Assembly (NCBI RefSeq): GCF_027913215.1
Contig: NZ_CP115780.1
Span: 134,274-198,273, forward strand
Direction: 5' to 3'
DNA: 64,000 nucleotides
Source: Paracoccus aerodenitrificans
GTDB lineage: Bacteria > Pseudomonadota > Alphaproteobacteria > Rhodobacterales > Rhodobacteraceae
This document shows, one piece after another, positions 32,569 to 42,310 of this stretch (positions are counted from its first letter, which is position 1; each line of letters opens with the position of its first letter). The position numbers were made by a program, and so were the translations under genes. The notes beneath the pieces were generated by a model, which worked only from the letters and a program-made list of their open reading frames with translations, was not told the DNA's origin and made no database searches.

Positions 32569-34482
32569 TCATCGAACCTGTGCAGGACGCGATTTACCCA
32601 GTGCAAACCAAGCCGCAGCGCCGATAGCGATCGCAGCACCGATCAGGTCGATCAACAGAGTAGCCGGAAACATCAGCGCGAGCCCTCCTACCGCGAAGAG
32701 AATCCGCTGCGGTATGCTGACTGGGCCTGGCACCGGCGTCGCGGCTTGGAGTGAGATTGCGAGCAAGACGCTACCAACCCCATACAGCACGGTCTTATAA
32801 ACGATGTCGCCCCACGGGCCGTAGAGTAGCAGTTCAGGAACATAGACGAAGCTGAACGGCATCAACACGAGCGTCGCACCAAATTTGAGTGCAGCGAAAC
32901 CGGTGCGCATCGGCGGCGCTCCTGCAATTGCCGCACCGGCGAAAGCCGAGACGCAGACGGGAGGCGTGATATTCGACAGGCAGGCCGCGTAGAACACGGC
33001 CAGATGCGCCGCGATCGTAGGTACGCCGAGTTGGATCAGTGCGGGCGCAGCCACCACCGAAAGGATGATGTAGGAGCCCGTCGTCGATGAGCCCATCCCG
33101 ATGATGATGGAGACGAGGGTCACTAGGCAGAGCGCGAGGAAGAGATTGCCGCCCGAGAACTCGATGAGCACGGCCGAGAACTTGAGCCCAAGTCCGGCGA
33201 GGACGATGCCGCCGATAATAATGCCAAGCGTCCCGATCGCAGCCCCCGCAGCCGCGTTGCTTTGGGCGCCTCCGATGAGGCCCTGCACAACTGCTGTCGG
33301 ACCCATCCGCGTCGACTTGTGGCGCCAAGAGAGAACAGCGGCGCTGACGGTGCCCCAGAAGGCGCAGAACTCGGGGGAATAGCCTACGAAGAGCAAGCCG
33401 ATCACAGCCACGAGCGGCAGAAAGAAGTGCCACCCACGGGCGAGCACCTTGCGGACGCTCGGGATCTCGGCGGGCGGAAGCCCTTTGAGGCCAAGTCGAA
33501 CCGCCTCGAGATCGACCATCGTCAGGAGAAAGATGAAGAATACGGACGCCGGGATGACGTTGATGAGCGCGATCGTGAGATAGCTGGTCTCGGTCAAGGT
33601 TGCGAGGATGAAAACCCCGGCTCCCATGACGGGCGGCATGAACTGGCCGCCGGTGGAGGCGATGGCCTCGATCGCACCAGCGTCATGGGGTCGGTAGCCC
33701 GTGCGCTTCATGAGAGGAATGGTAAAGGAGCCGGTCGTCACGACGTTCGCGACGGAAGAGCCGGAGATCGATCCGAAAAACGCCGAGGTCATTACCGCGA
33801 TCTTGGCCGGTCCGCCCCGCCAGCGTCCCGCTATGGCCGTTCCGAGATCCATGAAAAATGCGCCTGCACCCGAGCGCTCGAGAAAGGCCCCGAAAATCAT
33901 GAACGGAAAAACGAAGGTCGCAAAAGTTGCCGTGACCACGCCAAAGAGGGCTTCTTGGGTGGAGTAGGTGAATTCGAGGGTGCGTTCTACTGACATGCCT
34001 GGATGTGCAAGCTGCCCCGGCAGATAACTGCCGTAGTAGAGCTGAAGTAGAAAGACGATCGCGATCGTCGAGATGACGGGCCCAAGCGCGCGACGGCTCG
34101 TTTCCAGCATGACCGCGATGGCGATTGCCCCCATTGCCAAGTCCCACTGGTTCGGAGCCGAAACGCGGAAGATCGCGTAGCTCACATACTGGTGGATCCA
34201 ATAGCCCACAGATGCGATCGTGAGGGCAATCAGCACGATGTCGACGATGCTTGGGCGATCCGTTGGCGACCTTCTTGTCGCCGGATAAAGCAGGAAGACC
34301 AGCACCGAGGTCAGCATCAGGTAGACGCCACGGTTGCTTTCTGTCGACACTAAGCCGAAGCCGGACGTGTACAGATAGAAGAGCGAGAATCCCGCCGCCG
34401 TAAGATTGAAGGCGAGCGCATAGAGGCCGGTGAGCGTGCGGCGGGCCCCTTCGACCCGGAACAGCCAGGGGAAGTTGTGCAT
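32569..34482 (-). CDS. TRAP transporter fused 4TM-12TM permease (TAXI type)
   Basis: A 637-residue membrane protein in which the small DctQ-like 4-TM part (about 20-140) is fused to the large DctM-like part. Typical sequences are TATFATFVFPFMIFGAFLER, FFGSISGSSVANVVTTGSFT and IIIGMGSSTTGSYIILSVVA. With the TAXI binding protein it forms a sodium-driven uptake system for an organic acid. It is encoded 77 bp after the binding-protein gene, with a strong GC hairpin in between. The adjoining hydrolase suggests a dicarboxylate or aromatic breakdown product as substrate (inferred). Confidence 0.9.
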   Translation of the reverse strand: MHNFPWLFRVEGARRTLTGLYALAFNLTAAGFSLFYLYTSGFGLVSTESNRGVYLMLTSVLVFLLYPATRRSPTDRPSIVDIVLIALTIASVGYWIHQYVSYAIFRVSAPNQWDLAMGAIAIAVMLETSRRALGPVISTIAIVFLLQLYYGSYLPGQLAHPGMSVERTLEFTYSTQEALFGVVTATFATFVFPFMIFGAFLERSGAGAFFMDLGTAIAGRWRGGPAKIAVMTSAFFGSISGSSVANVVTTGSFTIPLMKRTGYRPHDAGAIEAIASTGGQFMPPVMGAGVFILATLTETSYLTIALINVIPASVFFIFLLTMVDLEAVRLGLKGLPPAEIPSVRKVLARGWHFFLPLVAVIGLLFVGYSPEFCAFWGTVSAAVLSWRHKSTRMGPTAVVQGLIGGAQSNAAAGAAIGTLGIIIGGIVLAGLGLKFSAVLIEFSGGNLFLALCLVTLVSIIIGMGSSTTGSYIILSVVAAPALIQLGVPTIAAHLAVFYAACLSNITPPVCVSAFAGAAIAGAPPMRTGFAALKFGATLVLMPFSFVYVPELLLYGPWGDIVYKTVLYGVGSVLLAISLQAATPVPGPVSIPQRILFAVGGLALMFPATLLIDLIGAAIAIGAAAWFALGKSRPAQVR

Positions 34483-34514
34483 GGAGCGGGAATCCAGAAA
34501 CGTAGGTGCGGATA

Positions 34515-34539
34515 GCCCCGGCCGAAGTGGGGCCGGGGC
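34515..34539. terminator. GC-rich hairpin between TAXI binding protein and permease genes
   Basis: GCCCCGGCC, 7-nt loop, GGCCGGGGC: a perfect 9-bp stem without a T tract. Hairpins in this position often protect or attenuate mRNA so that the binding protein exceeds the permease. Confidence 0.55.
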
Positions 34540-34559
34540 AGCATTACTTCTTTGAAGGG

Positions 34560-35516
34560 TCAGCCTTCAGGCCACAGGCCTTCTTGGCGGTAGTAGGCCT
34601 CGGCGCCTGGGTGCATCGGCGCCCCGAGATTCTGGAAGTTCTCTACGTCGGGCTTCATCTGCGCCCAAGCCTTGTGACCCTCCGCCAGCGTGTCCTGCTT
34701 CTCGTAGGCCGCTGCGACCATACGTTTGACCACGTCCTCCGGCACCCGCTCATGCGCGACCCAGTACACGGTCGTGTACGGCATCTCGGTCGCAGGCACT
34801 CCACTGTAGGTGCCTTCAGGCATCGTCCCGGAGTGATAGAAGGGGTAGGTTTCGTTGATCGTCGCAAGCTGCTCCTCGGTATAGTTGAGGATGCGGATGT
34901 CTTGCGTCTCGGCCAGTTCGGTGACGGCCGCCGCGGGCGAAGACGATTGGCAGAACGCGTCGATCTGCCCGTTTCCGAGCGCACGGCCGGCATCGGCGAA
35001 GGTCATCAGTTGAGGCTCAACCTGATCCAGCAGCCCAAGCGCAGTAAGGATATTGGAGCAGTTGAACACCGTTCCGGATCCCGGCGGCCCAAGTGCAACG
35101 GTCTTATCCGCGAGATCGCCGATGTTCTCGATCTCTTCGCCTTCGAGCGTGACGAAGTACGTCGGCCCTTCGTAAGCCATCGCGACACCACGCAGCATGT
35201 CGCCCTTCTCGCTGTTGGCGAAGGGACCTTCCTGGTTCTGCGCCATGTAGACGTGACTGCCGTACACGATGCCCATGTCGAGCTCGCCTTTGACAAGGCG
35301 CAGAGCATTTTCCGTCGATCCGCCGGTCGTCACCTGAGTGATGTTGACGTCGGGCAGGTCCTTTCCCAGTTCGGTCCCGGCGACGCCCACCATATAGTAC
35401 ATCACCCCACCGGGGCTTGATCCGCCCCAAGCCACCTCGGTCGAATCCTGAGCCAAGACTCCGGCAGGCAACGTAGCCGCCGACGCCGCGCAAAGCGCAT
35501 AGAGTGTCCGTTTCAT
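34560..35516 (-). CDS. TAXI-family TRAP solute-binding protein
   Basis: A 318-residue periplasmic protein. The signal peptide is MKRTLYALCAASAATLPAGV with cleavage after VLA-Q. TAXI-family features are the Gly-rich start WGGSSPGGVMYYMV, VTTGGSTENALRLVKGELDM and GPPGSGTVFNCSNILTALGL. It captures the substrate for the fused permease encoded downstream. The start at 35516 is fixed by the signal peptide; the frame is open 45 codons upstream without support. Confidence 0.9.
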   Translation of the reverse strand: MKRTLYALCAASAATLPAGVLAQDSTEVAWGGSSPGGVMYYMVGVAGTELGKDLPDVNITQVTTGGSTENALRLVKGELDMGIVYGSHVYMAQNQEGPFANSEKGDMLRGVAMAYEGPTYFVTLEGEEIENIGDLADKTVALGPPGSGTVFNCSNILTALGLLDQVEPQLMTFADAGRALGNGQIDAFCQSSSPAAAVTELAETQDIRILNYTEEQLATINETYPFYHSGTMPEGTYSGVPATEMPYTTVYWVAHERVPEDVVKRMVAAAYEKQDTLAEGHKAWAQMKPDVENFQNLGAPMHPGAEAYYRQEGLWPEG

Positions 35517-35598
35517 GCAGTCTCCTCCTCTGATTTCAACGGGCCGTTTGGCCCGATGACAAGCCCCTTCTGACGAGGGCGCGTAACAGCCGCGGCCA

Positions 35599-36468
35599 TC
35601 AACCGTGGCGGCGGCATTCGTTTTTGAGCGTGCCGATTCCGTCGATCTCAACCGTTACCACGTCCCCCTCACGCAGATACTTCGGAGGGTTGGATCCGAT
35701 CCCCACCCCTGCGGGCGTACCAGTGGCGATCACGTCGCCGGGTTGCAGCGTTACACCGGCCGAGATCGTTTCAATGATGGTGGGAATGTCGAAGATGAGC
35801 AGGCCGGTGTTCGAGTTCTGGCGCGTCTCGCCGTTCACGTCGCACCGGATCGCGGTATCCGCAATATCCAGCTCGTCATGCGTCACCGCCCAAGGGCCCA
35901 TGGGACAGAACGTGTCTTGCGACTTGCCGATCAGCCACTGGCTGAACCTGCCTTGGAGATCACGCGCCGTGACATCGTTGACGATCGTGTAGCCCCAGAC
36001 ATGATCGAAAGCGTCGTCTTTGCTGATGCCGCGACCGGGTTTGCCGATAATCACGGCAAGTTCCGCCTCGTAGTCGATCGCCTCTGACACAGCAGAGTCG
36101 ATGAGGATAGGCTCTCCGGTCGCGATGACAGTCTCGGGGACCTTGGAAAAAATGATCGGGTTCTCGGGCACGGCACCCTTCGCGGCACTGGAATCGAAGC
36201 CGCTATTCGCGAACTCGTGCGCATGCTCATGGTAGTTCTTGCCCACGCAGAAGATGTTGCGCGCCGGGCGCGGTATAGGCGCCTCCACTGTTACGTCAGC
36301 CAACGGCACAGTGGCCTTGCGCGCTGGCATCTCATCACGACCGATCAGGCAGATGACGCCCTGTTCAGCTTCAGCTCGCGGCAGATCGAACGGGACCACG
36401 ACGCCCTCGGCTTCGTTGACTTCACCGACGATCCGTTCGCCGTTGTGCCTAAATGTACCGACCTTCAC
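35599..36468 (-). CDS. Fumarylacetoacetate hydrolase-family protein
   Basis: A 289-residue enzyme of the FAH superfamily. The N-terminal cap (1-70) precedes the core with GKNYHEHAHEF, the metal-binding IDYEAELAVIIGK, GYTIVNDVTARDLQ, the substrate loop KSQDTFCPMGPW and ATGTPAGVGIG. Members hydrolyse or decarboxylate acylpyruvates and 2-hydroxy-hepta-diene-dioates, or act as oxaloacetate decarboxylases. It starts the operon with the TAXI transporter and is divergent from the GntR gene, so the transporter probably brings in a related oxo-acid. Confidence 0.88.
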   Translation of the reverse strand: MKVGTFRHNGERIVGEVNEAEGVVVPFDLPRAEAEQGVICLIGRDEMPARKATVPLADVTVEAPIPRPARNIFCVGKNYHEHAHEFANSGFDSSAAKGAVPENPIIFSKVPETVIATGEPILIDSAVSEAIDYEAELAVIIGKPGRGISKDDAFDHVWGYTIVNDVTARDLQGRFSQWLIGKSQDTFCPMGPWAVTHDELDIADTAIRCDVNGETRQNSNTGLLIFDIPTIIETISAGVTLQPGDVIATGTPAGVGIGSNPPKYLREGDVVTVEIDGIGTLKNECRRHG

Positions 36469-36562
36469 TGGTTCTCCCCAAGGCTACCAATTTTGTATCG
36501 AAGTAGACCAATACCTACCACTGGTGCAACATTGAATGTGGTAAATTCCGGAAGAATCCTGT

Positions 36563-36582
36563 ATTGGATCACCATTGGATCA
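36563..36582. promoter_or_regulatory. Direct repeats ATTGGATCA at 11-bp spacing before the GntR gene
   Basis: Two identical nonamers start at 36563 and 36574, one helical turn apart, about 20 bp upstream of the GntR start and in the divergent promoter region of the hydrolase operon. A plausible operator for the adjacent regulator. Confidence 0.4.
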
Positions 36583-36602
36583 TTACGGGCGGATAGAGTG
36601 AG

Positions 36603-37277
36603 ATGACCCGAGGCAACTCCGACTTCGTCGCAGCCCAACTGCGACAGCGGATAAAGGAGGGAGCGTGGCCTGACGGTGGCCGCCTCCCCACAGAACGCGC
36701 GATCGCCGAGGAACTGGGTGTCGCCCGGAACACGGTGAGGCGTGCGCTGGACCAATTGGGTCACGACGGCCTGCTCGTCCGCCATGTTGGACGCGGCACC
36801 TATCTGCGCGAGTTGCCGCATTCTGATCCGATCCTCGAGAGCACGCAGCGCATGCATGGCGCTTCGCCGGCCGACATGATGGAGTTGCGCGTCCTGCTGG
36901 AGCCCTCTGCTGCGGCATTTGCTGCCATAAATGCGAGCGCGGGTGATCTGGAGAAGATCCGGCAGGTCCATGAGCATGGTGTCGCGGCCGCCACAATGCT
37001 CGAGTTCGAGGAGTGGGATGCTGCCTTGCATCGGCTTATCCTCTCCTGCACCCGCAACAGTCTGCTACGTGAGATTCACGCAATTCTCGGCACGCTCAGG
37101 GAGCAGCCGTCATGGTACGAGTTGAAGCAAAGATCTTTCTCACCAGAGAGGCGGCAGATCTATTGCGAGCAGCATCAAGAGATTACTCGAGCTCTCGAGC
37201 GGCGCCTCGCTGATGACGCAGAGGCGGCAATGCGCACCCATCTCAGAACGGTACAGATGAACATGATCGCTCGGTGA
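36603..37277 (+). CDS. GntR-family regulator (FadR subfamily)
   Basis: A 224-residue repressor. The winged helix (about 5-72) shows LRQRIKEGAWPDGGRLPTER, IAEELGVARNTVRRALDQLG and VGRGTYLRE. The C-terminal FCD helical domain (about 85-215) carries MMELRVLLEPSAAAFAAINA, an Asp in EEWDAALHRLIL and the His pairs of the metal/ligand pocket (RQIYCEQHQEITRALERR; HLRTVQ). It is divergent from the FAH-TRAP operon, which it very probably controls in response to the imported acid. Confidence 0.9.
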   Translation: MTRGNSDFVAAQLRQRIKEGAWPDGGRLPTERAIAEELGVARNTVRRALDQLGHDGLLVRHVGRGTYLRELPHSDPILESTQRMHGASPADMMELRVLLEPSAAAFAAINASAGDLEKIRQVHEHGVAAATMLEFEEWDAALHRLILSCTRNSLLREIHAILGTLREQPSWYELKQRSFSPERRQIYCEQHQEITRALERRLADDAEAAMRTHLRTVQMNMIAR

Positions 37278-37629
37278 ACTTACGCGATTGGATCCTGAGC
37301 AACGCATGTGCAGGTAGAAGGGCTCAAGGCTTCATCTTCCACCACTTTATCCTCAAGCGCACACCAAATCTGATTTCGACCGCCGTGGCGGGATGTCGGC
37401 GACAGCCGCCGCTCCAAGGGCGACAAAATCCACCGTTTTTGACCATATGGTCGCAAGCTGACATTGGTTGACGCGCAGCGAACGCTCACTTTGTCCGCGA
37501 TGCTGCCGCTCCGGCAGGCTGCGGCGGGAATGTCGCAATTGGCACGATCGCAGGGAGTGACCGAAGATACGCTTCAAGCTGATCTCATCATGCTCTAGGT
37601 GGGTTATGAGCGAGTAAAACAGGTCATCC
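37278..37629. other. Stretch without a gene between GntR and ISL3 copy 2
   Basis: About 350 bp of moderate GC with no convincing frame. Its last 25 bases before 37630 resemble the inner ISL3 terminus (CCTCAATCTGTGTGGCGGA), but the outer GGCTCTG sequence seen in copies 1 and 3 is changed, so this end of the element is degenerate. Confidence 0.4.
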
Positions 37630-39210
37630 TCAATCTGTGTGGCGGAATGGGAGCATTCTCGCCCGCAACAATTCTGGACCGGCGCGACCGTACATTGCGT
37701 GTTTGAGGGTTTTTAGGCGGTTGATCTGACCTTCTGCCTGGCCGTTGCTCCAGGGCATCTCGATTGCGTTTGTGACGGCGTCGAAGTCCCGGTTCAAGGT
37801 ACGGGCAAAGCGCACGATGGGCGCTAAGTCGGTTTCGATCGCATCGTCGATCCATGCAGGGAGCGGGTCTGCCTGGCGACCGCGAATGATACCATTGAAC
37901 CGCATGGCGAGGCTGCGCAGCGTTGCGAAGGCGGGAGAACCGGCCTTGAGCGCGTCGACTTTCCGCGCCTGATCCGAGGTGAGCTTTCCACGGGGTTTGA
38001 TGCACAGCGCGGCCGCGATGACCGGGGAAATCGCGTGCCCAGTTTCCGGGTCCCGGACTGGCTTAAGGATTTCGTGCTCTACCTTGGGGTTGGTCGCTTG
38101 TTGTTCGACTCTGCGCCAACCCGCCAGCAGCCGCTGCAAATGCGACAGACTCCCCGCGCAACCACGCTCTTGGATCATACGGAACAGGGCGCTTCCAGTT
38201 TGGATGCCGTCCTTCCAACTTTGGCTCAGAAACTCTTCAAAGTACCACGGCGATGTCGGCTTCAGGGCGGCCCGCCTGCGGTCCGGTGGCGTCTCGAACT
38301 GCAGCCATTTCGCGATGCTGCGACGCGGGAACCCGGTCCGCCTCTGGATCTCGCTGCAGGAAAGTCCTTGCCGTCGAACGGCATGGATGGTCGTGAAAAT
38401 CTCTTCCCGAGATGTCCTGTGCGCCAGGCGTGACTTCAGAAGGTTGCCAGCTGCGGTGATGTTGTCTGCTGTGGACAGCAGCGCCCTGCCGGTCGCACGG
38501 CCGTGGAGGTTCATTTGCTCCTCGATGACCTGCCGCAGGTTTTGCACGATATGGAACCGGTCAGCGACCTGCTTCGCCTGCGGTGCCCCTTGCCGTGCAG
38601 CCTGGGCGTAGAGACCGCAGCGATCTCGGCTGATCACGGCCACCTCGGGGTGTCGCCTCAGCCACTCGGTGCAGGTGACCACATCACGATCCCCGAGGAC
38701 ATCAAGAACCGTTCGGCGCTCCAAATCGATGATGATCGTGCCATAGGTCTGCGACTTTCGCTAGCTCCAGTCATCGATTCCGATGACCCGTGCGCTACGG
38801 CCACTCTTCCGAGCCCCCCGCAGCAGCTGACGGAGTATCGTGTCATCACTGACCTGAATTCCCAGTCGACGTAATATCCGTTCGGCCGGGCTGCCGCCTG
38901 CAGCATATGCCATATGACCCAGAAGCTGTGCTTGCCGCGAGGTGCGGCGGGCGAACGGTGCCGCGACCGACGGATCGCGATCAGAAAAGGTATGCCGGCC
39001 ACAGTTCGAGTTTGAGCACCGCCACCGACAAACCCTCAGTTCGACCCAGACAGCCTGACCCTGTGCGGGAAAATCCTCGATCCGACGACGCCTCCATCCA
39101 TGTCTTCGACGCGAAGGCGATCCGCATTCCGGGCAGATGCCTCTTGGTGCCAGTATGCCCGACACAACCCATCCCCCGGCGTCGGTTCGGCCAACGTGCT
39201 GGACAAACAC
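37630..39210 (-). pseudogene. ISL3-family transposase, copy 2, inactivated by a single nonsense codon
   Basis: One frame from about 39210 to 37630 interrupted only by TAG at 38763-38761. Copies 1 and 3 have TGG at this point ([15 protein letters not shown]), so a single G-to-A change destroyed it next to the first catalytic Asp. The N-terminal third (CPECGSPSRRRHGWRRRR; CRWRCSNSNCGRHTFSD) differs markedly from copy 1, while the C-terminal two thirds is nearly the same, indicating a recombinant. GTG 39210 is a possible start. Confidence 0.85.
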
Positions 39211-39247
39211 TTCCTTCCCGGGGTCAGCAGGTCACATCGACATCACG

Positions 39248-41188
39248 TCAATCCGTATGCGGCTTCACCATCGGTCGACATGACCCAAGGCGCGCGCGGT
39301 CCCACAATTCGGACAGGCGGGCATAGCGTTCGGCCATCTGTTCGACGGCGGCGTCATCGTCAATCTGCCCCTGCAACCAGCCACGCGCCACCGCACCGAA
39401 GATCGTGCGCCCGACGGCGAAGCCGCGCACCAGTTCGAAGCCCGCCGCGACCTCGAAGCTGGCCTGCAATTCGGCCTCGGGGGCATCCAGGCCCAGGACT
39501 ACGATGCCGCGCGTATGGCGGTCATGTTCCTCGATGGCGGCGATGGCGTTCTGCCAGCCTTCGCGGGTCTTCATCGGCTCCAGCTTCCACCAGTCGGGAT
39601 AGACGCCCGCGGCATAGAACTGGCGGATCAGCGTGGCGGTGGTGGTGTCGTCGACCGGACCGACCTTGGACGGGATCACCTCCAGCAGGAATTCCAGCTG
39701 GTTGCGGCGACCGGCCTCGAACAGGCGCTTGACCGTGGCCTCTTGCGCGGCGCGGGTCTGGGCGTCGTCGTCGGGGTGGCAGAAGCACAGGACCTTGATG
39801 ACGTTCTCGCGCGCCCATTCGACCAGCGTACCGCAATCGCTGCCCAGTTCGGGTTCCAGCTGCAGCGGGCGCGACCCCGGCCATTCGCAGGGGCGCCCGA
39901 TCCACAGCCCGCTGCCGCTGGCGCGGTGCAGGGCGCTGCGGCCGATGCGGTTGTCGCACAGGATGCCGTATCCCGGGCCGCCATCCGCGACCCGCAACGC
40001 CGCGTCCAGGCACAGTTCCTTGAACCGCGCGCCCTTGGCTTGGTCATAACCGGGCATTTCTTCCAGCTGCAGGCGGTGGTCGAAGGCGAAGACGCGCATC
40101 TCGGACCAGTCGCCGGCGTTGCGACTGGCGCGGGTCGTGGACCAGTGGATCTGTTCCAGTTCGGGATCGTTGCGCAGATCGGGGCGCGTGACGCCGCGTT
40201 TCAGGAAGAAGTCCAGCTCCGCAAGGCTGGGATAGGCTGGGGTGCAGCCGTGGCGGCTGACCGCGAAGGCCCCGCAGGCATTGGCGTATTTCAACGCGGT
40301 CGGCCAGTCGGCATCCTCCAGCCAGCCCTTCATCAGCCCCGAGAAGAACCCGTCGCCCGCGCCCAGCACGTTGAACACCTCGATCGGGAAACCCGGACCA
40401 GCCTCGCCATCGTCGAGGCTGTCGGGGATCTGGCCGGTAAAGGCCACGGCCCCCTGCGCACCCCGCTTGCAGACCAGCGTGGCGCCCGAGACCGCGCGCA
40501 CCGCCCGCAGCGCCACGACCGTGTCGGTGGTGCCGCCCGCGATGTGGAATTCCTCTTCGGTGCCGACGATCAGGTCGAACAGGTGCAGCGTGCCCTGTAG
40601 CTTGGCGGTGACGGCGGCGCTTTCGACAAAGCGGCTTTCGCCGTCGCCATGGCCCGCGACGCCCCACAGGTTCGGGCGGTAATCGATGTCCAGCGCGGTC
40701 CGCGCGCCATGCTTGCGCGCAAGTTCCAGCGCCTTCAGCACGGCGGCCTCGGTCTGCGGATGGCTCAGGTGAGTGCCCGTCGCCAGAACGCTACGGGCCT
40801 GCGCGATGAACCCCTCGTCGATATCGTCGGGCGACAGGGCCATGTCGGCACAGTTTTCGCGATAGAAGATTAGCGGAAACTGGTCCTCGTCGCGGATGCC
40901 CAGCAGGACCAGCGCGGTCAGGCGTTCGGGATCGGTCGCGACGCCCGCGGTCTCGACCCCCTCGCGGACCAACTGCTCGCGGATGAAGCGGCCCATATGC
41001 TCGTCGCCGACCCGTGTGATCACGGCCGAACGCAACCCCAGCCGCGCCGTCCCGCAGGCGATGTTCGTCGGGCTGCCACCGATATATTTCGCGAAGGAGC
41101 CCATGTCCTCCAGGCGGCCACCGACCTGCTGACCATAGAGATCGACCGACGAACGGCCGATCGTGATCACGTCAAGAGTCTTTGTCAC
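39248..41188 (-). CDS. iolC: Bifunctional 5-dehydro-2-deoxygluconokinase / DUF2090 aldolase-like protein
   Basis: A 646-residue fusion. The N-terminal 330 residues form a PfkB sugar kinase: IGRSSVDLYGQQVGGRLEDM, FAKYIGGSPTNIA and the anion-hole motif NVLGAGDGFFSG. The C-terminal 300 residues are the DUF2090 aldolase-like barrel (FAFDHRLQLEEMPGYDQAKG; IKVLCFCHPDDD; WWKLEPM). In inositol breakdown IolC phosphorylates 5-dehydro-2-deoxygluconate, and the DUF2090 partner is linked to the following cleavage. GTG 41188 with GGAAAG upstream is the family start. No iolA, B, D, E or G genes are in the window. Confidence 0.9.
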   Translation of the reverse strand: MTKTLDVITIGRSSVDLYGQQVGGRLEDMGSFAKYIGGSPTNIACGTARLGLRSAVITRVGDEHMGRFIREQLVREGVETAGVATDPERLTALVLLGIRDEDQFPLIFYRENCADMALSPDDIDEGFIAQARSVLATGTHLSHPQTEAAVLKALELARKHGARTALDIDYRPNLWGVAGHGDGESRFVESAAVTAKLQGTLHLFDLIVGTEEEFHIAGGTTDTVVALRAVRAVSGATLVCKRGAQGAVAFTGQIPDSLDDGEAGPGFPIEVFNVLGAGDGFFSGLMKGWLEDADWPTALKYANACGAFAVSRHGCTPAYPSLAELDFFLKRGVTRPDLRNDPELEQIHWSTTRASRNAGDWSEMRVFAFDHRLQLEEMPGYDQAKGARFKELCLDAALRVADGGPGYGILCDNRIGRSALHRASGSGLWIGRPCEWPGSRPLQLEPELGSDCGTLVEWARENVIKVLCFCHPDDDAQTRAAQEATVKRLFEAGRRNQLEFLLEVIPSKVGPVDDTTTATLIRQFYAAGVYPDWWKLEPMKTREGWQNAIAAIEEHDRHTRGIVVLGLDAPEAELQASFEVAAGFELVRGFAVGRTIFGAVARGWLQGQIDDDAAVEQMAERYARLSELWDRARLGSCRPMVKPHTD

Positions 41189-41287
41189 GGCAGGTATCTT
41201 TCCTTCAAGCAGTCGAATGCGGTTGTGCGGTGAAAACTTGAATGCACATCCTTTTTTGAAACAGATGTTCTGTCTTGGTGTCAATGG

Positions 41288-41301
41288 GGAATTTTTATTC
41301 C
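41288..41301. promoter_or_regulatory. GGAAT-TTTT-ATTCC palindrome upstream of iolC
   Basis: A perfect 5-bp inverted repeat matching the GGAA-N6-TTCC pattern described for rhizobial IolR (RpiR family). It lies about 100 bp upstream of the iolC start and just after the rpiR stop. A second element, ACAGA-TGT-TCTGT, lies close by (about 41264). Confidence 0.55.
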
Positions 41302-41302
41302 G

Positions 41303-42151
41303 CTATTTATCCGTTTCGACACTTGACCGCAGTCTTCGCTTCTCGGCGATCGCTACACTCAACGCCATTACAAGTGTCATCGCTGCCGCCGAAGTCCTGA
41401 AGCCTGCGAAGTCGGATTCATTCAAAAGGATACGAGCTGCAGAATTCGCGACGATGGGCGAAAGCAGGGTGTCTGTGATTGCAAGGACTGGTACCTGCTG
41501 CCCGCAGAGCTGCTTGTCGGCTTCGAGCGCCTGATCCGAATACGGCGCGAAGCTTATGATGATCGCGGCATCAGCAGGCCTCGCAAAGGTCAGGAGGTCG
41601 GTGTCGATACCAATGCTTGAACCGCAGATCTCACTGCGAAGTCCAAGCTTGGCAAACGCATAGCGCAACTGAACCAACGGAGGAAAGGCGCGTCGTCGCC
41701 CAACCAGATAGATTGTCTCCGCTTTGCCAAGCAGTTCGACCGCCGCCTCGAACTGTTCAACGTCAAGTTCGCGACTCAGCGCCTCTAGCGATTGCTGGCC
41801 TGCCGCGATGAAGCCGGTCAGAATTGTTTTGACTGGATCGGAGGCGTTGGCGTCGATGGCGCCAAGCCTAGTGAGATACGATTGATCGCGATATCGCAGC
41901 TTCTCGCGAAACAGGGTTTGTAGCTCGCTGAAGCCATCGAAACCGTTCGCCTTGGCGAAGCGGATCAGGGTCGATGGCTGGACACCTGCTGCTTCGGCGA
42001 TGCTGGACGTCGTGCCGAAAGCGACTTCATCCGGATGGGATAGCAGATACCTTGCCGTCTGAGCGAGCCGCTTCGGGAGTGCCTGATGCTCTGCCGCCAG
42101 CTTCTCACAAAACTCCGCATAGTTCGCGGCACGGGAGGAGGGAATGGTCAT
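41303..42151 (-). CDS. RpiR-family transcriptional regulator (IolR-like)
   Basis: A 282-residue protein. The N-terminal RpiR helix-turn-helix (about 25-85) contains LAQTARYLLSHPDEVAFGTT and SIAEAAGVQPSTLIRFAKAN. The C-terminal SIS sugar-phosphate isomerase-like domain (about 125-260) has AETIYLVGRRRAFP and ISFAPYSDQALEADKQL. It is encoded upstream of iolC on the same strand and divergent from the polyol dehydrogenase operon. It likely senses a phosphorylated sugar and represses both. Confidence 0.9.
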   Translation of the reverse strand: MTIPSSRAANYAEFCEKLAAEHQALPKRLAQTARYLLSHPDEVAFGTTSSIAEAAGVQPSTLIRFAKANGFDGFSELQTLFREKLRYRDQSYLTRLGAIDANASDPVKTILTGFIAAGQQSLEALSRELDVEQFEAAVELLGKAETIYLVGRRRAFPPLVQLRYAFAKLGLRSEICGSSIGIDTDLLTFARPADAAIIISFAPYSDQALEADKQLCGQQVPVLAITDTLLSPIVANSAARILLNESDFAGFRTSAAAMTLVMALSVAIAEKRRLRSSVETDK

Positions 42152-42310
42152 GAAATTAGTCTCGATGTTCGAATGTGACCGTCAGGCTATCCCATAGGAG
42201 GTGGCAAACCAACGAGGTTCCGGCCCCTGCAATGTATATTTTCTTCTTGCATAAAATGAAACAAACATTCTACACCAAGGTGGGACGAGAGAGCCGAGGG
42301 GGAAGGAACG

